Source of the DNA: Panopea generosa | Taxonomy: Eukaryota; Mollusca; Bivalvia; Adapedonta; Hiatellidae | Direction of reading: 5' to 3' | DNA length: 64,000 bases | Assembly: GCA_029582155.1 (NCBI GenBank) | Contig: CM055895.1 | Span: 14,684,787-14,748,786 of the forward strand | Shown: positions 36,110 through 48,119 of the stretch, piece by piece | Numbering within the stretch: position 1 is the first letter of the stretch | Layout: each line of letters begins with the position of its first letter | Notes under the pieces: model-generated | Databases searched by the model: none | What the model saw: the letters and a program-made list of their open reading frames with translations, nothing else | Told to the model about the DNA's origin: nothing | Made by a program: the position numbers and the translations under genes

Positions 36110-36520
36110 TCCGGGCGGAATTCTAAAAATCCGCCTGGACATTTTAAAATTCCACCCAGACTTTTAAGAATTCCGCCTGGATATTTTAGAATTCCGCCCG
36201 GACAATTTAAAAGTCCGCCTGGACATTTTAGAATTCCGCCTGGATGTTTTAAAAGTCCGTCCAGACATTTTAAAATCCGCCTGGAAATTTTTCCGCCTAG
36301 GTATTTAATTTCCAGGCGGAATAATTCTATAGAATTCCGCCTGGACATGGTCACATGACCCGGACTAATTTAAATATTTCGTCGATTTTACTATATAAAT
36401 GTTACTTAAAATAGAAGTCCGTGTCAACTTAGTTTAATTCGCCCGGACATTTTGTCCGCCTGGAAAATTATTATTTTATCAGCCTGGATTCCGGGTGGAA
36501 TCCGCCTGGAAGTTTTCGTA
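36110..36520. repeat. GC-rich motif array, right
   Basis: About 15 copies of CCGCCTGGA or CCGCCCGGA spaced by ATTTTAAAA-like linkers at roughly 21-bp intervals. A - strand frame through it (35995-36354) is an artefact. Confidence 0.85.
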
Positions 36521-36531
36521 CAGGCGTGGCT

Positions 36532-37660
36532 CTGTTGAGTTGTTTGCACCTAATTTGGTCCAGAGGGTTTGATTTTTCTTATTAAAACCAAGAATTTATA
36601 TAAAGAAGGAAAAGCAACTGATTGAGATTTTATGAATGCTTGTGTACCGGTATTCAAGCAAGTTTTCGCGAAATCTCATTTCAAATATCTGAACTTCTCC
36701 ATTTATTTCGGAAATACAAATCAAAATTCTTTCTTTGCACAATAGAATTATCTACAAAACAAAATAATTCCCAGCAATTTTTGTTTAAAGTTGTTGAAAC
36801 ACATTTAATTACAAAATTTGTATAATGCAACTAAAAAAAAAAAGGAAAGTTCCTGAAATTTTACTTCAAACTGCAATTTTTTACATTCAAGATCAATGTG
36901 TGGTTTAAAACATTATGAAACATTTAAGGTTACAAACACCTAACATTTTATGTAAAAGAAACCAGGGGTGGTATTCAAGAATGAATTTTGAAAAACACAC
37001 TTATAGACCATTTTTTGAGGCCAAACTTTTCAAGCATGTAGGACAACCTAATATATAGTCAGATATACTCTCACAATTATCCTATATGTCATGGTAACCC
37101 AGATATCTAAGGTTGAAATTTGGGATTTTCAAGCTCAAGTCTAAGACTGTTCTCAAGAATGGTTGGTGAATACGACCCCAGGTGCCTGTGAAATATGAAT
37201 GATTCATTCAAATTACTAATTCTTTGCATGCTATTTTATCAACATTTAGCAGAGAGATACAAGTTTCCTATCCTTTATAAGTCCTTGTTACAACTTAGTC
37301 AATATAGATTTTTCACACCTACAAAAATATGCCATATCTTAAAACACTAAATACATCTCAACAAAAAACCAGTCTAAAAACTTCCATTTTGATATTATGT
37401 CGTCTATTTTTTACCAACAAGACAAACAAGCACAGATAAATTAATCTTACACCCACACATGACCAGTCTAACCCTGTCTGGCATGTGAGAAAATAAAATA
37501 CGATAATTATGTCTGGTCAGGTTTTTTTTAAACAAATGGTCTGGACACTTCTCAGTTTTATATGGTACTTGTCCCATATTTTATTAGACATAAAAATGTA
37601 CGTACATAATCTCTGTTTTGCAATTTCTAGACACACACATCATCCCTTAGATTAAACTGA
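36532..37660. other. No recognised gene
   Basis: AT-rich sequence. A block near 37090-37190 (AGGTTGAAATTTGGGATTTT, AAGACTGTTCTCAAGAATGG) recurs in diverged form near 44020-44270. Confidence 0.5.
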
Positions 37661-37662
37661 TG

Positions 37663-37937
37663 TGATTTTTTATGCCATCAAGGGCTAACAGATGATCAGT
37701 TAAACTAACCACTCTTTCCTGAGAAAATGGAAAGTAACAATAACAGTACTCGAGCACACCCATCTCCACAAGTAACTGACAACTTTTCCACTTGAATCAG
37801 TGGTGAGAGATGAATGACAATGAGAGGCAATGTCTTATATCAATCATAACAGAGATCGTGGCTGGGCGGAGGATTCTAACTCTCAAACACTGGATTAATA
37901 GTCAGATATATGCTACCGACTGACCTGACCAGGTCCC
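37663..37937 (-). mobile_element. SINE-A copy 3
   Basis: Reversed copy from TTATGCCATCAAGGGCTAAC to the head ATTAATAGTCAGATATATGC. A short insertion (AAATGGAAAGTAACAATAA) lies after TTTCCTGAG. Confidence 0.8.
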
Positions 37938-38044
37938 ACTTTAGTGAACGATGGTTCTGAGTAAATCATTACTTTCTGGAAATAACTGTTTATTATTCCT
38001 GAAATATTTTTGTCACATTACATGACTGCATGTATGAGTGAATT

Positions 38045-38208
38045 TACAGTCAAACCTGTCTTAAGCAGCCAGTCATGGGAAGAAGCAAAAGTGAAAAAGA
38101 CAGGTTGTTGCTTAATACAGGTTAATTAGAAATGGGAAATAGCAAATGTGGCTGAATAAGACAAGTGACTGTTTAATAGAGGTGGTCCCTTACACAGGTT
38201 TGACCGTA
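38045..38208. mobile_element. MITE-T copy 4, uninterrupted
   Basis: TACAGTCAAACCTGTCTTAA at the left and ACACAGGTTTGACCGTA at the right. This copy shows the empty site of the SINE insertion in copy 1 (GCAAATGTGGCTGAATAAGA). Confidence 0.88.
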
Positions 38209-38446
38209 TATATTTTTCATCTTCCTATTAATGTGATATTCTACACATCAAACTGCTGGGGGCATTTCTAAAGCTTTTTAAGGATTGTTTAAAAGATATT
38301 GGTCTAAATTATTTCTTATCAAAGAATAGTGGGGAAGTGAAAAAAAAAAAATTTTGCTTGAAGTAAGAAGGTAGTACACATCATTTCTCCATCAATAAAA
38401 CTGAATGCAATATGTAACATGTATGTGTGGGAATACAAGAATCTTA

Positions 38447-38580
38447 CATGGGTTTGAGGTTGGGAAAGAAAATTCTGTCCCGTTGGGTAACTGTTTTGGC
38501 AGGAACCAGGATCTGCAGAGTTCCCATGAAAACAGTTATTCCAAGGAATGGAATTTTCTGTCTGAACCGAAAAAGCCATG
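38447..38580. mobile_element. ~134-bp palindromic MITE, copy 1
   Basis: CATGGGTTTGAGGTTGG ... GTAACTGTTTT pairs with AAAACAGTTATTCC ... CGAAAAAGCCATG; the loop is about 30 bases. A diverged direct copy lies at 38821-38957. Confidence 0.75.
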
Positions 38581-38820
38581 AATAATTCTTTTTTTGCATA
38601 CCAAATACATCAGATAATTATCGTTATAGATTTTACAATGGTCGCTTTTAAGACCTTAAATTATATGGTTTACGTCATATATTTTATACATCACGTCATA
38701 AAATGAGTCTTAACATCACAGCGCGAGAATTTTATCTCAGCCCTAGGGTGAGATAGAAATATCTAACACCAGTAAAAATGCAGATTTCCTTATCCAGTGT
38801 GCAGGAATATAAGTATGTTT

Positions 38821-38957
38821 CATGGGTTTGAGGTGCGGATGGAAAATTCCAACCTGAGGGATATCTGTTTTAGTGGTTAAACAAAGCTCTGCTGAGTTAC
38901 TGTCAAAACAGTTAACACAAGGGACGGAATTTTTCAATCCACACCGAAAACCCCATG
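38821..38957. mobile_element. ~137-bp palindromic MITE, copy 2
   Basis: CATGGGTTTGAGGTGCGGAT ... GATATCTGTTTT pairs with AAAACAGTTAACAC ... CACCGAAAACCCCATG. Nearby CCCTAGGGTGAGATAGAAAT (about 38742) recurs near 39338. Confidence 0.75.
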
Positions 38958-39153
38958 AAAGATACCTTTTCTTGGATTATAACAACCCTATGTGATTTTT
39001 TTTTTAAATTTTTTATTCTGTTCCATATTTTATAGTAACACAAGGATATCATAGTATTTATGAATGAATACGTTGTAGCATGAGTATTTTAGTTTATACT
39101 GTTTTGCTTTTAGCTCGATGGCGATGAAAGCTCAGATAGTATATGAATCACTC

Positions 39154-39252
39154 TCGAGTCCGTTTCCTGGGTAGAACCAGTACTGAGTGTTGTTTTATGA
39201 GAGGCATTGGGTGGAGCTGGGGATCGAACCTGCAACCTCTGGTGTGAATGGC
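39154..39252 (-). mobile_element. SINE-D copy 4
   Basis: GTAGAACCAGTACTGAGTGT, GAGAGGCATTGGGTGGAGCT and GGGGATCGAACCTGCAACCT (reversed B box). It is the uninterrupted reference for the split copy at 12.45/14.38 kb. Confidence 0.8.
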
Positions 39253-39504
39253 ATTAGGAATGTGCGAGGAATTTGTCATGGTGCGAGGATTTTATGAATG
39301 GCGCTACATCACAGCGCGATAATTTTATCTTGGCCCTAGGGTGAGACAGAAATATCTAACCCCGATAAAAAATCCTTATGCAGTGTGCAAGAGATGGCAT
39401 TACATATTGCCACTTACTCCCATTATTTGTTTAATAATTCACTGGTGGATTGAATAACTTGTATGTCCTTCAGTGCGGATTCCTTGTTCAACTTCTGTAT
39501 TTAG

Positions 39505-39744
39505 TTAACCCTTTACTCCATAGATACGCGTTTTCCTGCACCAATCACAGAAGGCCTTTGAAAACAGTGCAGGAAGAGTTCAGATTGCTCGTAACGAGCA
39601 ATCTGAACACTTCCTGCACTGTTTTCCACTCTGTCAGTTAATATAAACATGTTCACCCAATAATTCAAAAGTCTTCTATATTAGGTGTCCAAAGGCGTCT
39701 ATATTAGAGGTGTCCAAAGGCTTCTATATGAAGTAAAGGGTTAA
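39505..39744. mobile_element. TTAA-flanked palindromic MITE, copy 2
   Basis: TTAA at both ends with CCCTTTACTCCATAGA and GAAGTAAAGGG. The palindrome core is CAGATTGCTCGTAACGAGCA then ATCTGAACACTTCCTGCAC. The right side carries three copies of CTTCTATAT/GTCTATATTAG-type units. Confidence 0.9.
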
Positions 39745-40195
39745 AATGCTGATTTTGTCACATTGGAACAAACAATGTAAAACTGCAGCCTATATATACA
39801 ACATTTAGTTACCTTATTGAATGAAAAAATGTTGGTAAAAAAAAAATCAAAATTTATTTAAAGAAAAAATTCCCTTGAAAATATGATTGTTTCGCAAGAT
39901 TAATGTATATTATAATGTATTGATATTTGTTAATATGTTTATTACAATATGTATTGTCTTTGCCATTTTGCCTTTGTAAAAATTTGTATTAAAAGGCCAA
40001 AGGCAAAAGTTGCCAATTGCTGAATAACCTCTAAACTTAATGAAATTTTGCCCCAAATAAAGTCTCTTATCTCCGACTTGATTGACAAAGACAAATGGTG
40101 TAAATATCTCATTGTTATTCTGATTTTACCGACATCATAACAAGACTGATAGAAACTAATGGAAATATTTCTATAACTCTGCCAAATTGCAACCC

Positions 40196-40372
40196 AGAGT
40201 TATGAATCTTGTCTCTGTGCATTCTATTGAAGATGCTGAACACACCCGAAGTTTCATTCATATCCAATGATTGGTTACATAGATATCATTCCTGATAAAA
40301 GAACTTTAACTTGAAAAACCGACGCGAGTACAATAGCCTCCCTATTCTACAAGTAGTAAAGCTTAAAAGGAA
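40196..40372 (-). repeat. Dispersed repeat G, fragment
   Basis: AACCCAGAGTTATGAATCTT and CTCTGTGCATTCTATTGAAG, ending AGCTTAAAAGG. It is the reverse complement of one internal unit of 45933-46450. Confidence 0.65.
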
Positions 40373-40931
40373 TGGGACATTGTAAAATCCTATATAATTA
40401 GCCCCACACAAACTAAATGTTAAGTGGGTGTTTAATGACGACAAATAAGTTCCTACCATAATCATGATATAGATGCATTTAAACAATCCTCACATGCGCC
40501 TAAAGCAATCGGATAAATTCTGTTTATGTGGTCTAATAACACCTTCATTTTGTCTGTGTACTCATTCTCAATTTAGTACAATTTACGACACCATAATTGT
40601 GGTCTAGACAATATACTACTGTTGCTTGGGGTATAATCTGCAAAATATAATGCCAAGAATTGACAAATATATTACAAAAACAGGTTTCAGTCAAATCAAG
40701 TTTGATGTAGAAAGTACATCATCTTCAAGTTGATTAACTGTTGTTTTTTATCCCGCTAACGAAGCAGGCCCGTCAATTTTGTTAACCTAGATAATGCTTG
40801 TTATACAATAAAATGATTCTATCACAGTCGATTCAAATTTGAATGCAAATGAGAAAAGGTCACTGCATTTTTGATAGAGGTTAAGTAGGTAAATCATGCC
40901 TGGTGTTTTAACATATGTATTTAAATCTGCA

Positions 40932-41033
40932 ACCCCCCCCCCCCACACACACACACACTCCCCCCACCTCTCCCCCCACTCCCCCCCCCACACACACACA
41001 CTCCCCCCCCCACTCCCCCCCCCCCCCCCCCCC
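40932..41033. repeat. Poly-C/(CA)n low-complexity tract
   Basis: Runs of C alternating with ACACAC and CTCCCC. It gives spurious Pro/Thr- and Gly-rich reading frames on both strands. Confidence 0.97.
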
Positions 41034-41893
41034 CAAATTCTCAATAAACAAGCCAATTGATATTTCCTTAATAATATTGGTTTTTTGTACCAATATGGTT
41101 ATTTTATTGCTGATGCTGATGTAAGCAAATGGGGACATGGTATTTTAGTTTGATATGTTGTTTGATATTGACACACTAGAGCCTAACATACTGTAAAATG
41201 CAACATATATGTTACTGTCGCCTCTCTAATTTTTCAACTTTGGGACTTTATGACATTAGATATGCAATACTCGTGGCCTTTTCGTGCTTTTAATATGAGT
41301 AAACTATGTGTGCTGAACATTACGCTTGACCATTATGCTGTTTTAGGACTTTAATTTAAACCGTGTTGCTATACTAAATTATCGGATGTCGCCAAATTTC
41401 TGTAAAAAAGTGATGCCTCTTTTGGAATCAGTGTGTAGATTACACAGAATAGTACATTTCCGATGATTTCTGCTTCGAACAATATTTAATATATGGACAT
41501 TTTTTTAATTATCTTCAGATCTGGTACAATAAGTGCATATTCTCAGTATTTTTTTATTTTGACTGAGAAAAATAGCGTCTGTATTCAAGAATGAAACATA
41601 CGTTACATGGGTTTTAAAGGTCCCTTTTATACCTATAGGTATATACAACGCTCAGATATTATTCTTCAAGACTAATATATTATTCATGTGCAATGACTTT
41701 GCAAAGCACCTACTCATTAATTTTTAACAGCATGACAAAGTTGAAATGAAACATATACGTTATGAAAATGTACGTTACCAAGAAAACACCATCTGATGAA
41801 ATACGAATAATGTGTGGATTAGATTGTATAGGGTCCGGATGTTATTGTACAGTGACGTCATCAACAAAATTCCTACTGTGATTTCAAGGCGCT

Positions 41894-43497
41894 AGCAATT
41901 TGGTTTTTGAAGAGAAACCTAACTGTCAGTTAGAGAATTATCCAGTAATAACCCAATGTCAGGTAAGAATCTATATCTTCACTATAGTGATCGTTTTATG
42001 TGTAGTTATTTGTTTTTAAAGCTGTTAATGTATTTTTCTATGTAAATAAATAATGCAAATTTATACTCATAGCACTTCATACAGAAAAAAAGAGTTGTCC
42101 TAGGTAATGAAACTTACGTTACTTTTGGTAACATATTATTTTTGGTAACGTATTACTTTTGGTAACGTATGTTTAAACAAATAAATATCTCTTTCTGACT
42201 ATTAATTTTGAAATTACAACAATATCAAGGGTTCGTATAACTGTTTTGTATAAATACTCATTTTAGTTTATTAACAAAAAACGTACAAAAACTTGTCATT
42301 ACTTTTATTGTGGAAAATGACTACCATCGTTGTTAAAATATCAACAATTGTTTTTTAATAATGATTATTAAGGAATAAACTCATAATTATTGACAGAATA
42401 CATGTTACTCATTAGTTACATGCAACATGCATAAGTATGAAACTATATTTTAAACATTTTATCTGGTACTACCTTTATCTAGTTTCGGTAATGTATGTTT
42501 CAGAATGCTGCTTTCACGAGTAGAGATACAGAGACGTTACGGAGAGCTCAAAAAGTCTTTAGAAATGAGATGTTCCTCCAAATGGTACACAGAAGACAAC
42601 AGAAGTATTACAAATATTCTTGTTAAACTGCTGATGAGATCCAGACAGCATACTGGAACTTATCACAAGTAACACTGTATCCAATGGTGATTTACTTCCT
42701 GGGAGAAGATGGAAGTCAACCTGTAGCATAAACATTACATTGCAGTCTCTGACAGTATGTCTCATTCCTCAAGTACAGTTTTGACTATTGTCTAGAAACT
42801 GTTTGATAAAGAAATCAATTTGCTTTACTGCGACAAAATACAGTATGTTCATTACTAGACTGACAGTCCGGCGTCGCAATATCGAAATAGGTTCATTTTC
42901 AATTTGATTGTTAACCATGAGAGTGAGTATGGTTGTCACGCCACATGGAACTATAATGAAGCAGTGCGTTCAGGAAAATGCACAATATAAGATGCAGATG
43001 ACTTCATGAATTGGGTAACCACTTCAACCATAAAAGTTCTTCTTTGTCACAAAAGAAAAATGAGAAGTCATGGCATTAAAATTGCAACAATAGAAATGGC
43101 ACCAGTCGAGGGTACATTGCAGTCAGGCTTTACATTGACAGACAATTGTGTACACGTGAAACGTTGTGCTACTGAGATGAATTTATTGGAGACCATATAT
43201 GTGACTCATGTACTGTAAGTGACACACAGAAATCTAGCAAAACAAATATTTAAAAATCTAACTCAACAGTTATACCTTACAATACAGGAGACTACATTGC
43301 TGCTGTGTATTAAAGACATTGGTATATTGGTTAGATTGTAGAGATAGATCCCAATGGTGTTGGTTTCGATTACACGGTAACTTTCATGCAGAAAAAGAAA
43401 GCACTGTTCCAGTGGCCCAATAATGACGATATTGTCTGGCGTAAGAAGTTGCACATTACTGATAAAATGATAGTGCCTTTACTTAAATGTATGTAAT
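41894..43497 (+). pseudogene. Decayed multi-exon transposon-like gene (RNase-H-fold-type uncharacterised family)
   Basis: A short first exon (to 41962, donor GTAAGA) reads FEEKPNCQLENYPVITQCQ. After an acceptor at 42503 the frame continues NAAFTSRDTETLRRAQKVFR, then, one frameshift later, TADEIQTAYWNLSQVTLYPM. From 42776 to 43218 one frame with three stops reads NLLYCDKIQYVHY, TDSPASQYRNRFIFNLIVNH and DADDFMNWVTTSTIKV. From 43288 another with two stops reads TGDYIAAVY, RHWYIG and FMQKKKALFQWPNNDDIVWR. This order (EIQ.AYW, then a D..ASQY.N block, then an H.TWNY block, then a GDY/FMQK/WP..DDI.W C-terminal domain) matches an uncharacterised high-copy protein family I know from hydra, aphids and molluscs. 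The HGKG.CDG-type block after TWNY is deleted. Confidence 0.7.
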
Positions 43498-45932
43498 TCA
43501 TAAACCAGAAAGAGATTGTTAAATTTATTCTGGAATAATATCCTACAGACCCACAGCTTCAAGACGGGATATAATAAATTATTAAAGAAAAGGATTTTTC
43601 TTTTTTTTTTCCAATCCCAAATATTCCGTCCTATTGAGATATAGAGAATAATGAGATACCTGATTATGTATACAATGGTTAAAATGCCTGTATAAACCAA
43701 ATATGCTATTTTGAAACTACATCATTCTATTTTTAGATGAAACCGACCGTAATAGGGATGACAGTATATTTACCTGTTACATAAATTATGCATTACAATA
43801 GATTAAATATTAATGTGGTTCCCGTATTGGACGAGTCTAACTATAAACAGAATGATGTAGTTTCACTATAGTGTATTGGGTTTGTATTGTGGTGTTGTTG
43901 GTATACACAACTTAAACTATTCATAAACTTCTATCTGAACAGGAAAAGTATTATATCAGATAGGTATTAATGTGTTATCAGAGATGATTTTGACATTATT
44001 TTAAGTAGACTAGGGTTCATAATCACCAACCATTCTTGAGAATATTCTTAGACTTGAGCATGTAAATCCAAATTTCAACCTTAGATATCTAGTTTACCAT
44101 GAGATAAAGAATAATTGTGAGAGATTATTTAACTATATTTAAGGTGTCCCTACATGCTTGCAAATTTTGACGTCAATAAAGTTAATGGTCTCTTAAAGTA
44201 TGTTCTTCAAAAATCATTTTTGAGTGCAAGTCTAAGAATATTCTTAAGAATGGTTGGTGAACACCACCCCAGTACTAAGTATATGCGGATGAAGTGTATT
44301 GCTCAATGACACCACACAAGGTCATGGCATGGGATTGAACCTATGTTCCTCCAAACCTGAGTCTGGCACTCTGGGTAATCACCGACCAAACACTCAACAG
44401 ACAGGTGTTGTTTTGTACTTCAGTTCACACAATGTCATAGAAACAACATAAATAATATAGTGGGGCAATATGGTGCTGTATATTGAGAGAATTGTGCCTT
44501 TTCTGAGAAAAGCACCAATCTTGGCGGAAACATAGTACAAGGTTAACTGATTATTTAAACACCGAGACCCACTTTCAAAATGGCGGAAAATCCGAGATAG
44601 TTGCCAAATTTTACAAATTTCACATTTGTCCTTATATTTACAGTATTTTATAAAATCTTATAACTGTTTATGACTAATGTTATCAAATTATACTTTTATT
44701 TGATAATTTTAATGTTTTTTTTGGTGACAAATTATTTTAACAGATTAAAAAATGCAAACAAATGGATAAGATCATCAACATTAGCAAACATTTCTATTAT
44801 TTAGATATTATTTTATACTTTTACAACGTTTTCATCGAATTTTACAAAAAGACATGCTTGGACATGTAAGATACAAAATTGCTAAATAATGCATATGAAA
44901 GGTTTGTATCTATATGCAACTTAAAGTGGGTGGGGTAAACTAATATGATATATGTACCAGTATCAGTCAATGCTAGAACAAATTAAAGATGAAATTTTAG
45001 AAATATCCAACAGCTACTGGTATATTGTTATGAGGTACACAATACTTTAGCCTTTGTACATTTACATCTTTTGAAATACCCTTTGTCAGCTTGTAGAGAG
45101 ATGACCAGATTGGTTCCCATATTATTTCCCAATCTGTTTTTTTGGGCTTGGAATGGTGATAGAAAAAGACCTGATAAGCTGTTCATTTGGTGCGTTATAG
45201 CTGAGCTGTCAATATAAAGTTTGGTCACCTTTTATGTGTGAACAATTCCTTTAAGGACTCATTTACATTTGATGAAGTATGTGTTGAGACGATTACAAAT
45301 CACTTGTGGAGCACGTGGTTCAGTGGTAATACACATGTGTGGACTTTTAAAATATTTAGATGTTAACAGCATTGAATAAATGAAAAACATTACAGAGTAA
45401 ACTATACTACCAGTTAGTGATAATTTGCTAGCAATGTATGTTTTTTTCACTGCTTCATTCTCTCTTGAGGCAATGCTGTGCTATCAGATTAAATTGTTTC
45501 TGAATGATATCAGTGTAACCCAATAAGTTTGCAACTAAACTCCCTTGTGGAACTCCTTCTTGTGACACAAAATATGTTCTGCCAGATACATATTTTGATA
45601 TAAAAAGAACATTTAACAAACTTGTCTTTAGTGTGTCTGCTTATCTGATTTACAAATGTCATTACTTTCTACATTTTGAATGGACTAAGCCTATTAAGTA
45701 CTCACAGATAGGAAAAATGAGAGTAACCTTCCCGACAGCAGTCTCATGAAAATATCAAGTCCCCTTACTTGATACCAATAAACCCTAGCCCATTTATTTG
45801 AAATTTTTTTTTAAACCCTTGCTTATATGGATAATTTATACCAAAATATGAACATATTTGACTTATCAGCTTTTTAGTACTTATTTTTTGAAAATATACA
45901 ATTTTGTCCCTTCAGTTTGGGTCCCTGCTGAT
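43498..45932. other. No recognised gene
   Basis: AT-rich sequence. A SINE-like fragment may lie near 44270-44400 (GACACCACACAAGGTCATGG). Part of dispersed repeat F lies at about 45740-45930 (AGTCCCCTTACTTGATACCA). Confidence 0.45.
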
Positions 45933-46450
45933 CCTTTTAAGCTTGACTATTCATAGAATGGGGCTGGGGAGCTATTGTAGTCGCTTCAGAGTAGGCATTG
46001 GTTTTTCAGGTTAAAGTTTTTTATCAGGTAAAATACCTACTCATTTGATATGATAGAATCTTCACATTTGTGTTAGCATTATCAACGGAATGCACAAAGA
46101 CAAGAACCATAACTCTGGGTTGCATTTTTGCAAAATTATGGCATGTTTCGACTTAAAAAAGTTTGTTAAAGTGTTTGAGCAGGTACATATTTCATTTCAT
46201 CAACCTGTCATTGGATATGAATGAACCTTTACATGTGTGTTCAACATTATCTATGAAATACATAGAGACAAGAACATTAACTCTTGATTGTCCTTTGACA
46301 GAATAATTGCCCGTTTAGACTTAGCAAATCTGGTTTGAGTTTTTTAGCAGGTTAAACTTTTTGACATATTTAATCAATTTATCATTTGATATAAATGACT
46401 CCGGGGCCAGTACAAAAACCCCTATTCTATGAACAGTCGAGCTTAAAAGG
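45933..46450. mobile_element. MITE-G, 518 bp, with ~31-bp terminal inverted repeats
   Basis: The left end CCTTTTAAGCTTGACTATTC then ATAGAATGGGG pairs with the right end CCCCTATTCTATGAACAGTC then GAGCTTAAAAGG. The interior has two diverged ~190-bp units (AGACAAGAACCATAACTCTG and AGACAAGAACATTAACTCTT). Fragments lie at 40196-40372 and 55070-55316. Confidence 0.75.
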
Positions 46451-46672
46451 TATCAATAGGATATTTTTTTCTTTTTATGACAGAAACATTAATTTTCCAT
46501 AGTGGTGTTATATTTAGAGAAATATGATATACAGATTATAAACTTTAAATATGGGAAAATATTTCTTCAATGTCTGGTAAAAAAATACATTTTGCAAGAA
46601 AGATGCGTTTAAAATCATAACTGTTAAAGATACATCGTATTTTTCTTGGAATTAATTCATTTAAGACTGCAC

Positions 46673-46938
46673 AGCCTGGCTAGCTCAATGTCTGACTATC
46701 AATCTAAGGGTTGTGAGTTCGTAAACTTTATGATGATTGATATACATCATTGCATCCTTTGCCATTTATCTCTCACCACTGATTCAAGAGGGAAAGTTGA
46801 AACTTACTTGCGAAGATGGGGTGCATGAGGTAACTGTTAACCTTCCAGGATCCCAGGAAAAAAGTGGTTGGTTTACTGATCATCTGTTAGCCAATGATGG
46901 CATAAAAACAACATTTAATATTCAAACAAACAAACAAA
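46673..46938 (+). mobile_element. SINE-A copy 4
   Basis: The head GCCTGGCTAGCTCAATGTCT, the body AGTTGAAACTTACTTGCGAA, and the end TGATGGCATAAAAACAACAT with a tail of (AAAC)n. Confidence 0.85.
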
Positions 46939-47460
46939 TCTTCATTTGAATTCATTTAACACTAATAAAGATAAACTGCCCCTTTCATGTTTTCATGTTG
47001 ATTTACCGTGATCAACACACACGCCATTGCTTTTCATGTCTGATCATTGTCAAATACCCTAATGGCTTCAGACCTTTATTGCTCCACGCAGAGTGCAGAT
47101 ATCTTCTATCACCAAAGACATATCTCACATTGACATACTGCTTATTGTAAATTGATTCAGTGATGCTAAGAATGCTGACGTAAGTTGCATTATTTACATG
47201 CCCTGTGCACATTTATATAACCATTATTTAAATAATTGCTGGAAGAATTGCATATAAATGCTTACTACAGCAGTGAACCAATCTAATCTCCAAGAGGAAT
47301 GCATTTGATCAAAACAGATTACATGCTTTTTTAGATTTGTTTTAAAAGTACGAGAAACAATTATGCAGTGAAATAAAGAAAACATGACACCAGCATTAAA
47401 AGCTACAATAGTAAAGTAACATATGGTTATTACTGGAACTGAGATGTCTCTGTTTACAAA

Positions 47461-47728
47461 TAGCGTTGTTTTCAAATATATTTCAATTATATTGCGACGG
47501 CGTGTACTTGAGGCAATATTCTAAGCACAGTGTCACACTGGAGTATCATACTGCAGACAAATGGTTTGATACCCCAATCAATCACAAAAAGTACTGCATC
47601 ATGACACCGGGCTGACCACACCAAGAACTGTCCTCTAAATGCTGAGCTTCAAGTAAGGAAGCTTGTAATACCATTTTTCAAGTCAGAACGCACGACTTAC
47701 CACATGCAAGGCCGATGCTCTACTGCAG
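47461..47728 (-). mobile_element. SINE-C copy 2
   Basis: ACACTGGAGTATCATACTGC, GAACTGTCCTCTAAATGCTG and the reversed head CACATGCAAGGCCGATGCTC match copies 1 and 3. Confidence 0.8.
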
Positions 47729-48119
47729 TTTTAAAGAAAGGTCAGTGACAGTAAAAGTATAAAATTCAATGTTAAATATCAACCTCGGAAGTTAAATATT
47801 ACGGAAATACCAGCATGTTTATAATGTACTTTACGTTTATTTAAATTTTTGATTAATTAATTTTTAATTAATTGGATAGATCAATAAATTATAAAGCACA
47901 CTGCAGATCTATAGAGAGTATTGTGGTGTGTATGTATGAACAGCGTACTGACCAGAAATTTTTATTTAATACGCAGCATTTTTAAACAATTGGATAAAAT
48001 GGACCTAAAGTGCTAACCTGATTTAACCAGTCACCCAGTCAATTCTTTTTAAATTTTTAATGAACTAAGCCAACTAAGAACTGATATAATTAAGAGAAAT
48101 ATTAAAATGTTTTCTCACA

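Larger units (their letters stand above)
30527..36531. mobile_element. Candidate ~6-kb element bounded by inverted GC-rich motif arrays
   Basis: The left end has CCTGTATGAAAA then ACCCGGATTCCAGGCGG. The right end, reversed, has CCTGTACGAAAA then TCCAGGCGGATTCCACCCGG. Both ends run into arrays of CCGCC(T/C)GGA-type motifs in a very AT-rich setting. The interior holds a decayed coding exon (33502-33881), CCAAT-like boxes near 32.43-32.46 kb and AATAAA at 34313. No transposase was recognised and no clear target duplication was found, so this could be two independent motif arrays. Confidence 0.45.

Noticed and set aside
40787..41138. Gly-rich and Pro/Thr-rich frames on both strands.
   Set aside because: Low-complexity poly-C/CA tract.
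47012..47475. Two adjacent - strand frames, one with a possible hydrophobic segment.
   Set aside because: They have no recognised domain; part overlaps SINE-C copy 2, and no matching splice pattern was found.
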